Positions 44,154 through 55,558 of a stretch of DNA of 64,000 nt are shown one piece after another. The DNA lies in assembly GCA_963715745.1 (NCBI GenBank), contig OY970271.1:744001-808000 (forward strand). Direction: 5' to 3'. The number at the start of each line of letters is the position of its first letter. The stretch's first letter is position 1. This DNA comes from CAWGJF01 sp963715745 (lineage in GTDB: Bacteria; Bacteroidota; Ignavibacteria; Ignavibacteriales; Ignavibacteriaceae). The translations under genes were made by a program, and so were the position numbers. Under the pieces are notes generated by a model, which saw nothing but the letters and a program-made list of their open reading frames with translations, did not search any database and was not told the origin of the DNA.

Positions 44154-46523
44154 ATGAAAAAGTCTTTTGCCTTTCATTTCTGCCAGATTTTAAAACAGTT
44201 TTTCTTCAGTGTAAGAAAACTTAATTACATTTTAAGTGCATACCTGATAATTGTTTTTCTTCTCTCATTAACTTCCCCGGTTTTTTCCCAGAGTGAATCT
44301 ATAAAAAAAGCTCTCGATAACTATAAAAAGAATTTTTATTTGTGGAAAGAACCTGAAACAAGAAATTCAAATTCGGATAGTGTGCTTACAGTTCTTGGCA
44401 GGTGGGCCTGGGGACCTTGCAATGCAGTGGATGCAAAAGGTAATTATGCTTATATAGGAAACGGGCCATCATTCCAGACACTCGATATTTTTGAACCTAC
44501 CTCACCTCATATAACTGGTGAATATTTAACGGAGGGTTATATATATGATATAGAGGTAAGAAATAATTCAGCGTTTGTTTGTATTGGGAGCGGACTTTTA
44601 ATTTTAGATGTTTCTAATCCTTTAAGCCCGCAAGAAATTTCTTTTATTGAGATTGGTGGTGTAGCAATAACCTTTGCCCTAGATAGTTCTTTTGTTTATG
44701 TAACAACATTCAGCGGATTTATGAGAGTAGTAGATATATCTGATATTTCTAACCCTTTTCTAAGAGGAATTATTCCAACTCTCGCTGAATTTCCTAATTG
44801 CATTGAAGCAAAGGATGGATACATATACATTGGCAGCCCCGAAGTACCTTATATGCAAATAGTAAATGCTACCAATCCAGACAGTTTGACTGAAAGTCTC
44901 TTTGACAGCGGAGGAAGGGGGATAAGTTCATTTATAAAAGATACTTTGCTTTTTGTCGGATCAAGCTGGTACTCCACCTTTCTAAAGGTTTATGATATTT
45001 CTGATTTATCCAATCCTGAATTAGTCGGACAGGTTGAAATAGATGATTCTACTTTGATTGATGGAATAGCTGTTGCTGAAAACGGATTAACGGCTTATGC
45101 AATCTGTCTAACTTCTTCTTCAACGACATTTGCCAAAGGGGTTTATGCAATAGATATTTCAGATTTAACATCGCCTGTAATCATAGATAATTTTGAGAGA
45201 GCTTCTCAGGTAAGTGCTCCCGGAATAGTGTTAGTTCAAAACACTTTATTAGCTGCTTATTTCTCAGGAGTTTGTATCCTCAATATTACGAATCCGAACA
45301 ATATGCAGTTCGATTCTTTTTTCCCTACCGGCGGATTTTCAAATAAGATTCAGGTAAAAGATTCACTAGCATATGTTGCATCGGGATTAGCAGGTTTATG
45401 GATACTTAATGTATCTAATCCTGAACTGCCTAAGGCAATTGCAAATGTTAACACGGGGGGTTTTACATCTGATTTGGTTGTAGAGGACACTGTTATATAC
45501 TTTGTTAATTGGGCAGCCTATGAACAAGAGGATACAACTCGAGGACTCTGGATAGTTAATATATCAAATATTTACGCACCGAAAATAATTAGTCACTATG
45601 TTGGGATTATAAATTTCTCAAGCCATATAATTCCGAATTCAATTACTAAATCGGCCAATTTAATTATAATAACGCAAGCACCAACCACTTTTAGTAATGA
45701 CATCATGGAATTAATAGACATTAGTAATCTTTATCAACCTTTAAGGGAGGGAGTTTTTACGACCAACATTGATCCATACGATGTTGTAATCAACGATACA
45801 ATCGCATATCTAGCAACTAATGAAAATTTAAAAATAATAAATATTTCTGACTCTGCTAATCCAAATGTGCTAAGCAGTATTTTGAATTCAGCGAGAGGTG
45901 TTACATTTCAAAATTCTTTGGTCTATACTTCAACATCCGAGTTTTCAATTATTAATGTTAATGATCTGTTAAATCCTTTTATAGTTTCTACAATTAATAC
46001 ACAAAGTAATTCCTATGGTAGACGAGATTTGGTGGTATTTGGAAATTATGCTTACTGGGCTGAGCTATATTTAGGCATAATAGACGTATCTGATCCTAAT
46101 TATCCTATCCTCGTTACCAGGTTTTTGGGGAAAGATGTAGGAAATGGTGTGGCTGTACAAGGAGATAGAATATATTTCGCAGATCAAGCAATGGGGGTTT
46201 GGATTCTAAGGAATAATTTAATTACAGATATAAGAGAAAATGGTAACCCAACTGTCATTAAAGACTACAAACTCTATCAAAATTATCCTAATCCATTTAA
46301 TTCCACTACTACTATAGAATTCGAAATACCAGAAAGACAAAAAGTCATCATTGAGGTTTTCGATGTTCTTGGCAAAAAAATTCGAACTTTATTGAACAAA
46401 GAAGAAGAAAAAGGGAAAAATAATGTGAAGTTCGATTCTGCTAATCTCTCGTCAGGAATATATTTCTTCAGGTTGACCGCAAGCAATAAATCAATAGCGT
46501 TGAAGATGGTAATATTAAAATGA
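44154..46523 (+). CDS. LVIVD-repeat secreted protein with T9SS sorting domain, copy A
   Basis: A 789-residue protein with a long signal peptide (to about 45) and many LVIVD-type beta-propeller repeats (YDIEVRNNSAFV, LLILDVSNP, MRVVDISDISNP and similar). The T9SS domain has NYPNPFNSTTTIEFEIP and ends KMVILK. LVIVD repeats are found in secreted and surface proteins; no enzyme activity is visible. It is paralogous to 49612, with stretches of near-identical DNA and others strongly diverged. Confidence 0.87.
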   Translation: MKKSFAFHFCQILKQFFFSVRKLNYILSAYLIIVFLLSLTSPVFSQSESIKKALDNYKKNFYLWKEPETRNSNSDSVLTVLGRWAWGPCNAVDAKGNYAYIGNGPSFQTLDIFEPTSPHITGEYLTEGYIYDIEVRNNSAFVCIGSGLLILDVSNPLSPQEISFIEIGGVAITFALDSSFVYVTTFSGFMRVVDISDISNPFLRGIIPTLAEFPNCIEAKDGYIYIGSPEVPYMQIVNATNPDSLTESLFDSGGRGISSFIKDTLLFVGSSWYSTFLKVYDISDLSNPELVGQVEIDDSTLIDGIAVAENGLTAYAICLTSSSTTFAKGVYAIDISDLTSPVIIDNFERASQVSAPGIVLVQNTLLAAYFSGVCILNITNPNNMQFDSFFPTGGFSNKIQVKDSLAYVASGLAGLWILNVSNPELPKAIANVNTGGFTSDLVVEDTVIYFVNWAAYEQEDTTRGLWIVNISNIYAPKIISHYVGIINFSSHIIPNSITKSANLIIITQAPTTFSNDIMELIDISNLYQPLREGVFTTNIDPYDVVINDTIAYLATNENLKIINISDSANPNVLSSILNSARGVTFQNSLVYTSTSEFSIINVNDLLNPFIVSTINTQSNSYGRRDLVVFGNYAYWAELYLGIIDVSDPNYPILVTRFLGKDVGNGVAVQGDRIYFADQAMGVWILRNNLITDIRENGNPTVIKDYKLYQNYPNPFNSTTTIEFEIPERQKVIIEVFDVLGKKIRTLLNKEEEKGKNNVKFDSANLSSGIYFFRLTASNKSIALKMVILK

Positions 46524-46669
46524 ATTCAATTAAAAATGTTGTTAGAGCTCCAACTTAAAAAATATGAAGCAATAATTCATTTCTAATATGTACAACGTGT
46601 TCTTAGATTTTTATGGGAAATCAAACAGAACTCATAATTATTTTAGTACAAATATAAAGGTGAGGCAAA

Positions 46670-48961
46670 ATGAAAACTTTATAATTTATAACTGCATTCC
46701 TCTTTGTCGCCTGTATACAAATTTTCGGACAATTTACGAATACAATAATAACAACTGATCCTATTTATGATCAAAGTAAAACTACAATAGCTATTAATCC
46801 TTTGAATTCAAGTATATTATTTTCAGCCTGGAACGATTTTCGTTTAATCAACAATAATAATTGGTCTAAACCTGGCTATGCTTTTTCGACAGATGATGGT
46901 CAAACATGGTCTGAAGATATTATTTTAAATGGATTTTCAAATGGATTTGATCCGTCTGTCGCTTTTGACGAATATGGTAATGCATATTATTGTTACATAG
47001 CTACAAATGTTCAAGCTCTGGGAGGTGTTTATATTTCAAAAACAAATTCTTATGCTCCTCCTTATATTTGGGATTTTCATCACTTAGTAAGTAATTCAAC
47101 AATACAACAAGACAAACCATGGATTACAGTTGATAATACAGGTGGTTCATATGATGGCAGGCTTTATTTTAGCTGGACCGATTTTAATGGACCATTTTCA
47201 AAAATTAAATTCAAATACTCTTCTGATCATGGAAACACATTTTCAGATGAATTTACTGTAAGTTTGATAAATGAACCCCCCGGCGATTACATTTACTCAC
47301 TTCCCAGAGATCTAGACTATGAAGTAGAGGTTTCATATAGTGCCGTCACTGGATCAATGGTCAGGGTATCGTCTAATGGAAAACTTTATGTGATTTGGAT
47401 TGCAGGGGATCCCTTTACAGGACAAGGTACCATTTACAGTAGAAAGTCTATTGATGGTGGTGATAACTTTGATGACCCTGCAATAGTTACAGACTTAAAT
47501 CTTTATGGAAGTGAACCACCTTATAGCATAGTATCTAGTCTTCCGTCTTTAGCAATAGATCAACAAACTGGAAATATATACATTGCTTATTCAGAACAAA
47601 TAAATGGACAACTTAAAGCAAGATTCGTTAAATCAACCGATGATGGTGAAACATGGAGTAATCCAATTTCTATTACGAACGGCTCGGGTGAAGACTTTTC
47701 TTCAATTTCATTCGCACAACCATTTGAAATTGCGTGGGGTACAACATATTATTATTCTATTGATCCTTATGCGAATGACCTCTATTACTATTTTACACAG
47801 GACAATAAATTTCACAAAACAAACATCACTAGTCTAAAGGATACTGTAGCTGATTTCCCTTCAATTCCCCGGTTCGCAAATAAATCACATTTTGCAGTAT
47901 ATGCACAACAAAATAATTTTGTACTAAAAGATTTAGAAAAAGATACTTCCTACATCTTGTTTACAACTCCTCAGAATATTATTGATAATTCATACTCTTT
48001 TTCGCCCAATGATTCAAATATAATTGTATTCGATAGATATTATTCATTCAAAGATAGTCAATCTTATCCATTGAGTTTTGAATTTATTTATTGGGATCCT
48101 GATTACTCTCAATGGTCAAGCGATAGCACTATTTTATCATTGGATTTCGGAAATGTTATTTTACAGCGCTATCTCTACTCCAATAAAATTGACACATTTT
48201 TTTCACTTGGGGATGATATTTCTTTAAGTAGTTATTCATATAATAATTTAATTAATTCATTGACGTACAGTATTTATGACCTTGATAATCCACCCAAATT
48301 ATATTTACATAACTTTGAGACTAATAGCGATAGCGTTTTATTTGATCCTAGCCTTGATGATTCAAGTCAAATAGGGCCTTGTTGGAGCAATCCAATTGCA
48401 ATCACATCAATTAATGTATCCCCAAATAAAAATCGAATAGCTTTTTTTAATCCTCTTTTAACTAACTCTGGCAGCGGCTTGTATGTATTTGAAAACGATT
48501 CCGGATATACAAATATGTACCTCGATTGTTTAAATTTTGGTTTGAAATATACTCTTGAATGGTTAAGCAACGATACACTAATTTACTTCGATGCTACAAT
48601 TTCCTTAATCTATGGAATTGATGTTAGACCAATTATCGTCTCAGTTCCTGATTTTGTTCAGTTGAAAAAGTTTAATAGTATTGAAATATCCAGCTTTCCA
48701 AATCCATTTAATAGTTCAACGTCGATTAACATTTTCTTAAATAAGCAAGCAACGTTTGATATTTCAATATATAATATTTTGGGTGAAAAGGTGTTTAACT
48801 CAGAGGAAATAATCAAACCTGCTGGTTATTTTCAATTTAATTGGGATGGAATTGACAATAATAATATTACTGTTAATAGCGGAGTTTATATTGTAATAAT
48901 TAAAGGAGATATGAATTCAGTTATGTTCTCAAAAGGACATAAAGTACTTTATTTAAAATAA
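46670..48961 (+). pseudogene. BNR/sialidase-like secreted protein with T9SS-like tail, stop at codon 5
   Basis: The natural start is ATG 46670 after AAAGGTGAGG, giving MKTL-stop-FITAFLFVACI: a TAA at 46682-46684 interrupts the signal peptide. Without the stop, the frame runs in phase for about 760 codons. It has Asp-box motifs (SSDHGNTF, SIDGGDNF, STDDGETW), a TolB-like second half, and a T9SS/FlgD-like tail with SFPNPFNSSTSI. The longest uninterrupted frame starts at TTG 46802, which would lack export. Homology to 52005 extends upstream of that, so the gene appears inactivated or read through. Confidence 0.7.
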
Positions 48962-48971
48962 AGGAGGGGTT

Positions 48972-49547
48972 ATGAACACACTACTAAAAACACTTTTGTT
49001 GGTTTTATTATCAGTCCATCTAATATTCTCGCAAATTAAACCGCAAATATTAGATTCATTAGATGTACCAGATGCATTTGAGGATCCTGAATATAAAATT
49101 ACAAGTTTAAACTTAACCGGAAACTTCAACGAACTTGTAATTTGTGTTGGCTTTCCAGATCTACCATTCAGTTTAGATTATCCAACTATTAATCATGATA
49201 ATAGTGGTTATTTCCCTAAGCTAGGTACATTCCCTGATGGAACACTATTGGAAGATTATGTGGTTTCGCAAGGTGGAAGTATTCCAATGGATGATTGGTT
49301 TAAACCAGCATTAGATAATTTTTATGATATAGTTTCAGGAGGGGTGTATACTGTCGATTTTGATTTTCTAAAAAGGGATAGCTACTATAGATACCTTACA
49401 ACTCATCCTTTCAGCTACTTTGTCAACTTGAATGGGGGTAATACTGATGATGTAATTTGGCACTATAAATATCAAATTTGTTCTGAAGTAGTAATAAATA
49501 TTTGGGAAATAGTTGGTGATCAACAACTAAGAATGATTAAAATTTAA
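48972..49547 (+). pseudogene. 5' part of a secreted protein gene, truncated by the duplication
   Basis: A 191-residue frame with a signal peptide (about 1-20) and a region like the start of secreted M6-protease-type proteins (LVICVGFPDL, then VSGGVYTVDFDF). It stops soon after SEVVINIWE, with no zinc motif. Just past the stop begins the sequence shared with the region upstream of 44154 (TGATTTATTAAATTG), so the downstream copy of the duplication seems to have cut it. GGAGG precedes the ATG. Confidence 0.55.
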
Positions 49548-49611
49548 TATGTTTTTTATTGATTTTTAATTCTGATTTATTAAATTGATAGTAATTAAAG
49601 GGTAGGTTCAG

Positions 49612-51981
49612 TTGAAAAAGTTACTTACTTTTCATTTATGCCAGGTTTTAAAGCTGCTTTTCTTCAGCGGAAGAAAACATAATTATATTATAAATGCGTA
49701 CTTGATAATTGTTCCTTTTCTCTCATTAACTTCCCCGGTTACTCCCCAAAGTGAAAGTATAAAAAAAGCCCTCGATAACTATAAAAAGAATTTTTATTTG
49801 TGGAAAGAACCTGAAACAAGAAATTTAAATTCGGATAGTGTACTTACAGTTCTTGGCAGATGGGCCTGGGGGCCTTGCAATGCTGTGGATGCTAAAAGTA
49901 ATTATGCCTATATAGGAAACGGAGCTACGTTCCAGGTTCTTGATATCTCAGAACCTACCTCACCTCATATAACCGGTGAATATTTGACGGAAGGTTATAT
50001 ATATGATATAGAGGTAAGAAATAATATAGCATTTGTTTGCATTGGGAGTGGGCTTTTAATTTTAGATGTTTCTGACTCATCAAACCTGCAAGAAATTTCT
50101 TTTATTAATATAGGAGGTATCGCGGTCAGAGTTGCAATCGATAGCTCTTTTGCATATATAACTACAGCTAGCGGGTATATGAGAGTTGTTGATATATCGG
50201 ATCTCGCTGCTCCTCTCTTGAGAGGCGTTATTCCAACTTTAGCGGAGTTTCCAATATGTCTCGAAGCAAAGGATAGATACGTATTTATTGGAAGTCCTCA
50301 GGTATCTTATATGCAGATAGTTAATGCTACTAATCCTGACAGTTTGACCGATAGTTATTTCGATAGTCAGGAAGCGGGATATTGTGCTTTTATTAAAGAT
50401 ACATTGTTGTTTATCGGTGGAAGTTGGTTTTCTACTTATTTGAATATCTTTAATATCCAAAATTTAACGGACCCAGTACTTATCGGGCAGGTAGAAATTG
50501 CGGGTGCTGAATGGATTGATGGAATAGCTGTTGCAGAAAATGGTTTAACAGCTTATGCACTTTGCCTAACTTCTTCTTTACCTACATTTGCAAAAGGGGT
50601 TTATGCAATAGATATTTCAAATCTAACATCACCGGTAATCATAGATAATTTTGAGAGAGCTTCTCAGGTAAGTGCGCCGGGAGTAGTGTCAGTTCAAAAC
50701 ACTTTATTAGCTGCTTATTTCTCAGGAGTTTGTATCCTCGATATTACAAATCCGAACAATATGCAGTTCGATTCTTTTTTCCCTACCGGCGGATTTTCAA
50801 ATAAGATTCAGGTAAAAGATTCCCTCGCATTTGTTGCTTCAGGATTAGCTGGTTTATGGATATTGGATGTATCTGATCTGGGGAAACCATGTTCGATTTC
50901 AAATTTTCAAACTGGTGGATATACCTCTGACGTAATTGTAGATGATTCGATAGCTTATATTGTTAATTGGGCTGCTTATGAAGATCAAGATTCTACCAGA
51001 GGGCTCTGGGCAATTAATCTTTCTGATATTAGTAGTCCTTCATTGATTAGTCATTATATTGGAATCGTTACTCGTTCCTCTAACGCAATACCCAATTCGA
51101 TAAATAAATCCGGTAATCTACTTTTTATAACTCAGGCTCGAACAGCAACCAGCAACGACATATTAGAGATAGTCGACGTTACCAATCCATATGAACCCAC
51201 CAGTCTGGGAATTTTTCAGGGTAACTTTCTTGCTCATAGTACAGCGTTAAGCGATACGCTAGTTTATTTATCAACCGTCAATGGAGGATTAAGAATTGTT
51301 GATATTTCAAATCCAACTAATCCTTTAGAAGTGAGTAATATATTAAATACTGCTTCGGGTATTTATTACAAAGATTTAAAAGTTTTTACTTGTTTATCTT
51401 CGTTCTCAATAATTAATGTAGAAAATCCTAACTACCCATTTATCATTTCTTCAATATTTACGCATTCAAATGCTAGCATAGTTGATCTCGACGTAAACGG
51501 TAATTATGCTTATTGGGCAGATATATCAATTGGTGTAATAGATATTTCAGAACCAAATAATCCTATTCAAGTAACTACCTATATGGGAAAAGATCGAGGA
51601 CTTGGAATAACCGCATTTGATAATAAGATATTGTTTAGTGATCAGACAATGGGAGTATGGATATTAAAGAATGATCTTATTACATCAGTTGAAAATAGTT
51701 CTACAGATGATACTCCTTCAGAGTTCGAGTTATACCAGAACTATCCTAACCCCTTTAATGCTAATACACGTATAGAATTTTCGGTTCCTTATCGAGGAAA
51801 AATCACAATTGATATTTTTGATTTGCTTGGCAGAAAGATCAAAACATTATTAAATGAGGAACGAGAAAAAGGAAAGTATAAAATATATTTTAGTTCTACT
51901 GGTCTTCCTTCCGGTATTTATTTCTATCAACTTTCTGCGGGCTATTTGAAAGCTGTTAAGAAGATGATTGTTTTAAAATAA
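49612..51981 (+). CDS. LVIVD-repeat secreted protein with T9SS sorting domain, copy B
   Basis: A 789-residue paralogue of 44154 with the same signal peptide, LVIVD propeller repeats and T9SS domain (NYPNPFNANTRIEFSVP, ending KKMIVLK). It starts at TTG 49612, aligned with the ATG of copy A. Residues about 60-110 and 340-420 are nearly identical to copy A, while the last 350 residues are only about half identical. The next gene follows 23 bp later. Confidence 0.87.
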   Translation: MKKLLTFHLCQVLKLLFFSGRKHNYIINAYLIIVPFLSLTSPVTPQSESIKKALDNYKKNFYLWKEPETRNLNSDSVLTVLGRWAWGPCNAVDAKSNYAYIGNGATFQVLDISEPTSPHITGEYLTEGYIYDIEVRNNIAFVCIGSGLLILDVSDSSNLQEISFINIGGIAVRVAIDSSFAYITTASGYMRVVDISDLAAPLLRGVIPTLAEFPICLEAKDRYVFIGSPQVSYMQIVNATNPDSLTDSYFDSQEAGYCAFIKDTLLFIGGSWFSTYLNIFNIQNLTDPVLIGQVEIAGAEWIDGIAVAENGLTAYALCLTSSLPTFAKGVYAIDISNLTSPVIIDNFERASQVSAPGVVSVQNTLLAAYFSGVCILDITNPNNMQFDSFFPTGGFSNKIQVKDSLAFVASGLAGLWILDVSDLGKPCSISNFQTGGYTSDVIVDDSIAYIVNWAAYEDQDSTRGLWAINLSDISSPSLISHYIGIVTRSSNAIPNSINKSGNLLFITQARTATSNDILEIVDVTNPYEPTSLGIFQGNFLAHSTALSDTLVYLSTVNGGLRIVDISNPTNPLEVSNILNTASGIYYKDLKVFTCLSSFSIINVENPNYPFIISSIFTHSNASIVDLDVNGNYAYWADISIGVIDISEPNNPIQVTTYMGKDRGLGITAFDNKILFSDQTMGVWILKNDLITSVENSSTDDTPSEFELYQNYPNPFNANTRIEFSVPYRGKITIDIFDLLGRKIKTLLNEEREKGKYKIYFSSTGLPSGIYFYQLSAGYLKAVKKMIVLK

Positions 51982-52004
51982 AAAATTCTGAAAGGAGTAT
52001 TAAG

Positions 52005-55000
52005 ATGAAAAATTCGTTAATAATCATTTCAATTCTAATATTTTCATTTGCAAATACTTTCTCTCAATTCATAAATAAAAATATCACTGAAGATTCAAAT
52101 ACTCAGAGCGAAACTATGATAGCGATTGATCCATTAAATTCAAGTGTTTTGCTAGCTGTTTGGAATGATTTTCAACCAAGTATTAACAACTGGAGTGTAG
52201 CTGGTTATTCCTTTACTCAAGATCTTTTTGAAACTAAAACCTCTGGATTTAGAAGACCAGTTGGTTTTACATATAGTTATGATCCGTCTGCAGCATTTGA
52301 TAAATATGGAAATGCATTTTACTGTTATATTGCTACTTCGGGTCTTCATAGTAATGGTCCTGTGTATTTATCAATCACCACCGATTTAGGTAATTTTTGG
52401 AGTGATATACAGGTAAGCAATAGCTCTTTCTGTGATAAACCTTGGCTTACAATTGATAATACAGGTAATTCTACTGATGGCAGAATATATGTTAGTTGGA
52501 GTGATCATACTAATGGGGTCCAAAGTATTCACTTCAATTATTCTTCCGACAATGGAAGCACCTTCTTAAGTGAAAATGAAATAGTATTAGATGAAATTTT
52601 GGGAGGTACTGGAGGAAATGTTTCTGAGGATCCTGAAGGCTTTTTTGTTGATGCACTCCGAACCTTGTCTGGATCAATTCCTATCGTACTTTCAAATGGT
52701 CATTTAATAGTTGTTTGGTTGGAGGTGGATGAACTGGACGATCCAAAAGGTTCAATTTGGATTAGTAGGTCCACCGATGGAGGAGAATCATTTGAGGATA
52801 AAAACTTAGTAACAAATTTAGATTTTTATGAGCCACCACCAGCAGCTAGTATTAATTGGAACGCCTCAATACCTTTTATTGCGGCTGACCCACAAAACGG
52901 AACCATATATATAACTTATTATGAATACATTGAGAATGAGTACCCAATTCGAATTGTAAAATCCTCAGATGAAGGGAGCACTTGGACTAATCCGCAAAAT
53001 GTTATTAACTTTAGTAACCATAATAGTATCTGTCAACCCCAAGTATCAGTTGATAAAAATAGTAAAATTTCGATCTTTTTTGCTGACTATCAAAGCGGAG
53101 GATTTTTTATCAACGATAAATACTTAATTGAGTCCTTTGATGGAGGAGATAATTTTTTACCTCCAATAAAAGTTACAACAGAAACATCATCTTACATTCC
53201 ACCTTATCTGCCCGATTATCAAGGCTTAAGTAATACCCTAGCAGGGAATAGTTATTGTATTTGGACTGATTCACGACCAAGTAATAATAATATGGAGATT
53301 TATTTTTCTCTAGCAAACAGTTTAGACTATTACGCCTCACATTATAAGACAGTTAATTATAATGCAACAGGAGTAAACGGATCCCGAAAATTTGTAAAAG
53401 ATATGTCAGAGGTCTACCATTTTGTATTCGCATCAGGTGGGAATATTTATTATAGAAAAAGTGCAAATAGAGGAGCAGAGTGGAGTACACCACTAAATAT
53501 CAGCAATGAAGGTGGAAAAAATAATTTTCCATCGATAGCTACTAAAGGAAATTATATTTTTGTTATATATTACGAGTATTTGGGTATTGAAAATAATCTG
53601 CACAAATACATTTTAAGAGGCAAGTGGAAATCACTTAACAGTCCTAATTGGATTTCAATGAATCTTTCAGATGCAGAAATCTATTTACCAATACTGTCTA
53701 CCGCTATTATTCCATACCCCACGATAATTGCTGCGGATAATGTAGACAATAACTATAATAGCTCGCAAGGAGCTCCTGAGTTAATGATAGCATTCAGTGG
53801 TGATGACGGTATGGATCATATTAATTTGTTCTATGTTTATACAGAAGGTGAGACACCAGAGTACAATTTTAAACAACTGGGTTCCATTCATCATATACCG
53901 AATACGTTTTATGGATTTAATAATCCAAGTATAGATGTAAATACCCAGGGGCAGATAATGTTATCTTGTGACTATAACAACAACATCTATGCATATTTTA
54001 CTTCGGGCGGCACTTGGTCTGCAATTTCATCCTCTGTTTTTAGTTCTACTTATGTCAAAAACAATAAAAAAAGCTCGATCACTAGTGATGCTACTGGTTA
54101 CTTTCATATTTCTTGGCAAGGGGAAAACATTAAGTATGAATCTTCATCAGTACTTCACAAAAAACTTTCGGTATTGGGGGGGCCAGGTAGCCCTATTACA
54201 GAATTTACAAATAATCAATACGTTAGCACCCAACCATCTACTTTTGGGCATATGGATGCGAATGGGGGAGTAAGTATTTATTGGTCAACCAGTAATGATT
54301 TCAGTATAAAAAGAGTGATTAATGATGGTGCCAGCTGGGATTATTCCTGGAATGATTTTATTCCATCAATTCAATCAAACGCAAAGTATGTAAATGCAAT
54401 AAATAAAGATTCTCCAATTTATTATGCATATTGTTGGACATCCACAGGGGAATTACCTGTTGCATATAATATATTAATTAATGATGACATACCCGAAGGA
54501 AACCCGCGATTAGTGGGTCGTCAAATGAATGGAAGTGGTGATTCAACTAAGATCTACAGAAGTGCTGAATTAAAAGTTGAAGAACTAGATGTAATTTTAG
54601 CACCGCAGTTAGGAAATATCAAACTAGTAACTAAAGATGGTGAATGTTCACCTTTAGATTTGCTGTTCCTTCCATCCGATTATACATTTTCTTCATTTAA
54701 TGATATTCTGAGCACACTCAATTGTGATACAATTCCTGCATCAAATGATTATCGTAAAATATCATTTGATTATTCATTAACCATTAAAAATCTCTATAAA
54801 ATAAAAGCGAACAATTCTGAAAATATTGTATGTAAACTCAAATTCTTTGACAGACAGACGGGTAATTATTTAAATACCATTGGTTCAATGACACTTCCTA
54901 TGGATTCGATAACACAAACTATTTCAGGCAACTTGATAATTCCATTTAATCATTTAAACACAAGATATGATTTGGGCTTATCTGTTAATTTAGAAGGAAT

Positions 55001-55373
55001 TGATGATATTTATATGACTCAAACTGAAAATATTAATCTTTTAAACACTTACTTTACTTCTAGTTCATCTCTGAATAAAATGAATCCCTCATCAAATAAC
55101 CAGACAGTAGCCGAATTTAATTTAGAACAGAATTATCCCAACCCTTTTAACCCGGTTACTAAAATCAAATTTGATATTCCTAAATCATCATTAATTTCAT
55201 TAAAGGTTTATGATGTTTTAGGGAGAGAGATAAAGGAATTGGTAAATGAATTTAAACTAATAGGGAATTATGAAGTAAATTTCGATGCAAGTAATTATAC
55301 AAGTGGTGTTTATTTCTATAAATTGCAAACTGAAGGGTTTGTTCAAACGAAGAAAATGATCCTGCTCAAATAG
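52005..55373 (+). CDS. BNR/sialidase-like secreted protein with T9SS sorting domain
   Basis: An 1122-residue protein with a signal peptide (about 1-20), repeated Asp-box motifs in the first 450 residues (SSDNGSTF, STDGGESF, SSDEGSTW), and more propeller-like repeats to about 800. A beta-rich stretch and a T9SS domain with NYPNPFNPVTKIKFDIP end it. The first 300 residues are paralogous to the 46670 gene. No sialidase active-site arginines can be confirmed, so enzyme activity is uncertain. GAAAGGAG precedes the ATG. Confidence 0.85.
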   Translation: MKNSLIIISILIFSFANTFSQFINKNITEDSNTQSETMIAIDPLNSSVLLAVWNDFQPSINNWSVAGYSFTQDLFETKTSGFRRPVGFTYSYDPSAAFDKYGNAFYCYIATSGLHSNGPVYLSITTDLGNFWSDIQVSNSSFCDKPWLTIDNTGNSTDGRIYVSWSDHTNGVQSIHFNYSSDNGSTFLSENEIVLDEILGGTGGNVSEDPEGFFVDALRTLSGSIPIVLSNGHLIVVWLEVDELDDPKGSIWISRSTDGGESFEDKNLVTNLDFYEPPPAASINWNASIPFIAADPQNGTIYITYYEYIENEYPIRIVKSSDEGSTWTNPQNVINFSNHNSICQPQVSVDKNSKISIFFADYQSGGFFINDKYLIESFDGGDNFLPPIKVTTETSSYIPPYLPDYQGLSNTLAGNSYCIWTDSRPSNNNMEIYFSLANSLDYYASHYKTVNYNATGVNGSRKFVKDMSEVYHFVFASGGNIYYRKSANRGAEWSTPLNISNEGGKNNFPSIATKGNYIFVIYYEYLGIENNLHKYILRGKWKSLNSPNWISMNLSDAEIYLPILSTAIIPYPTIIAADNVDNNYNSSQGAPELMIAFSGDDGMDHINLFYVYTEGETPEYNFKQLGSIHHIPNTFYGFNNPSIDVNTQGQIMLSCDYNNNIYAYFTSGGTWSAISSSVFSSTYVKNNKKSSITSDATGYFHISWQGENIKYESSSVLHKKLSVLGGPGSPITEFTNNQYVSTQPSTFGHMDANGGVSIYWSTSNDFSIKRVINDGASWDYSWNDFIPSIQSNAKYVNAINKDSPIYYAYCWTSTGELPVAYNILINDDIPEGNPRLVGRQMNGSGDSTKIYRSAELKVEELDVILAPQLGNIKLVTKDGECSPLDLLFLPSDYTFSSFNDILSTLNCDTIPASNDYRKISFDYSLTIKNLYKIKANNSENIVCKLKFFDRQTGNYLNTIGSMTLPMDSITQTISGNLIIPFNHLNTRYDLGLSVNLEGIDDIYMTQTENINLLNTYFTSSSSLNKMNPSSNNQTVAEFNLEQNYPNPFNPVTKIKFDIPKSSLISLKVYDVLGREIKELVNEFKLIGNYEVNFDASNYTSGVYFYKLQTEGFVQTKKMILLK

Positions 55374-55398
55374 TAATTCTCCCTTTATTTACCATTCA

Positions 55399-55430
55399 GA
55401 AGGTCGGGATTAAAATCCCGACCTTTTTTT
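55399..55430 (+). terminator. Strong intrinsic terminator
   Basis: AAGGTCGGGAT-TAAA-ATCCCGACCTT hairpin followed by TTTTT, 27 bp past the BNR gene. Confidence 0.9.
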
Positions 55431-55558
55431 GACTATGTATCATCATTTTACTAGCAAATCAACTAAAATCAATAATCTTCCCCCTTTCCTCATTTTTAAG
55501 TAATTTACCAGCGTAAATCGGAAACAAATATTCACTCATTCAAGTATAAAACGGGTTA

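Noticed and set aside
46802..48961. TTG 46802 as the true start of the BNR gene
   Set aside because: It would remove the signal peptide although the protein has a T9SS tail, and homology with the 52005 paralogue continues upstream of it.
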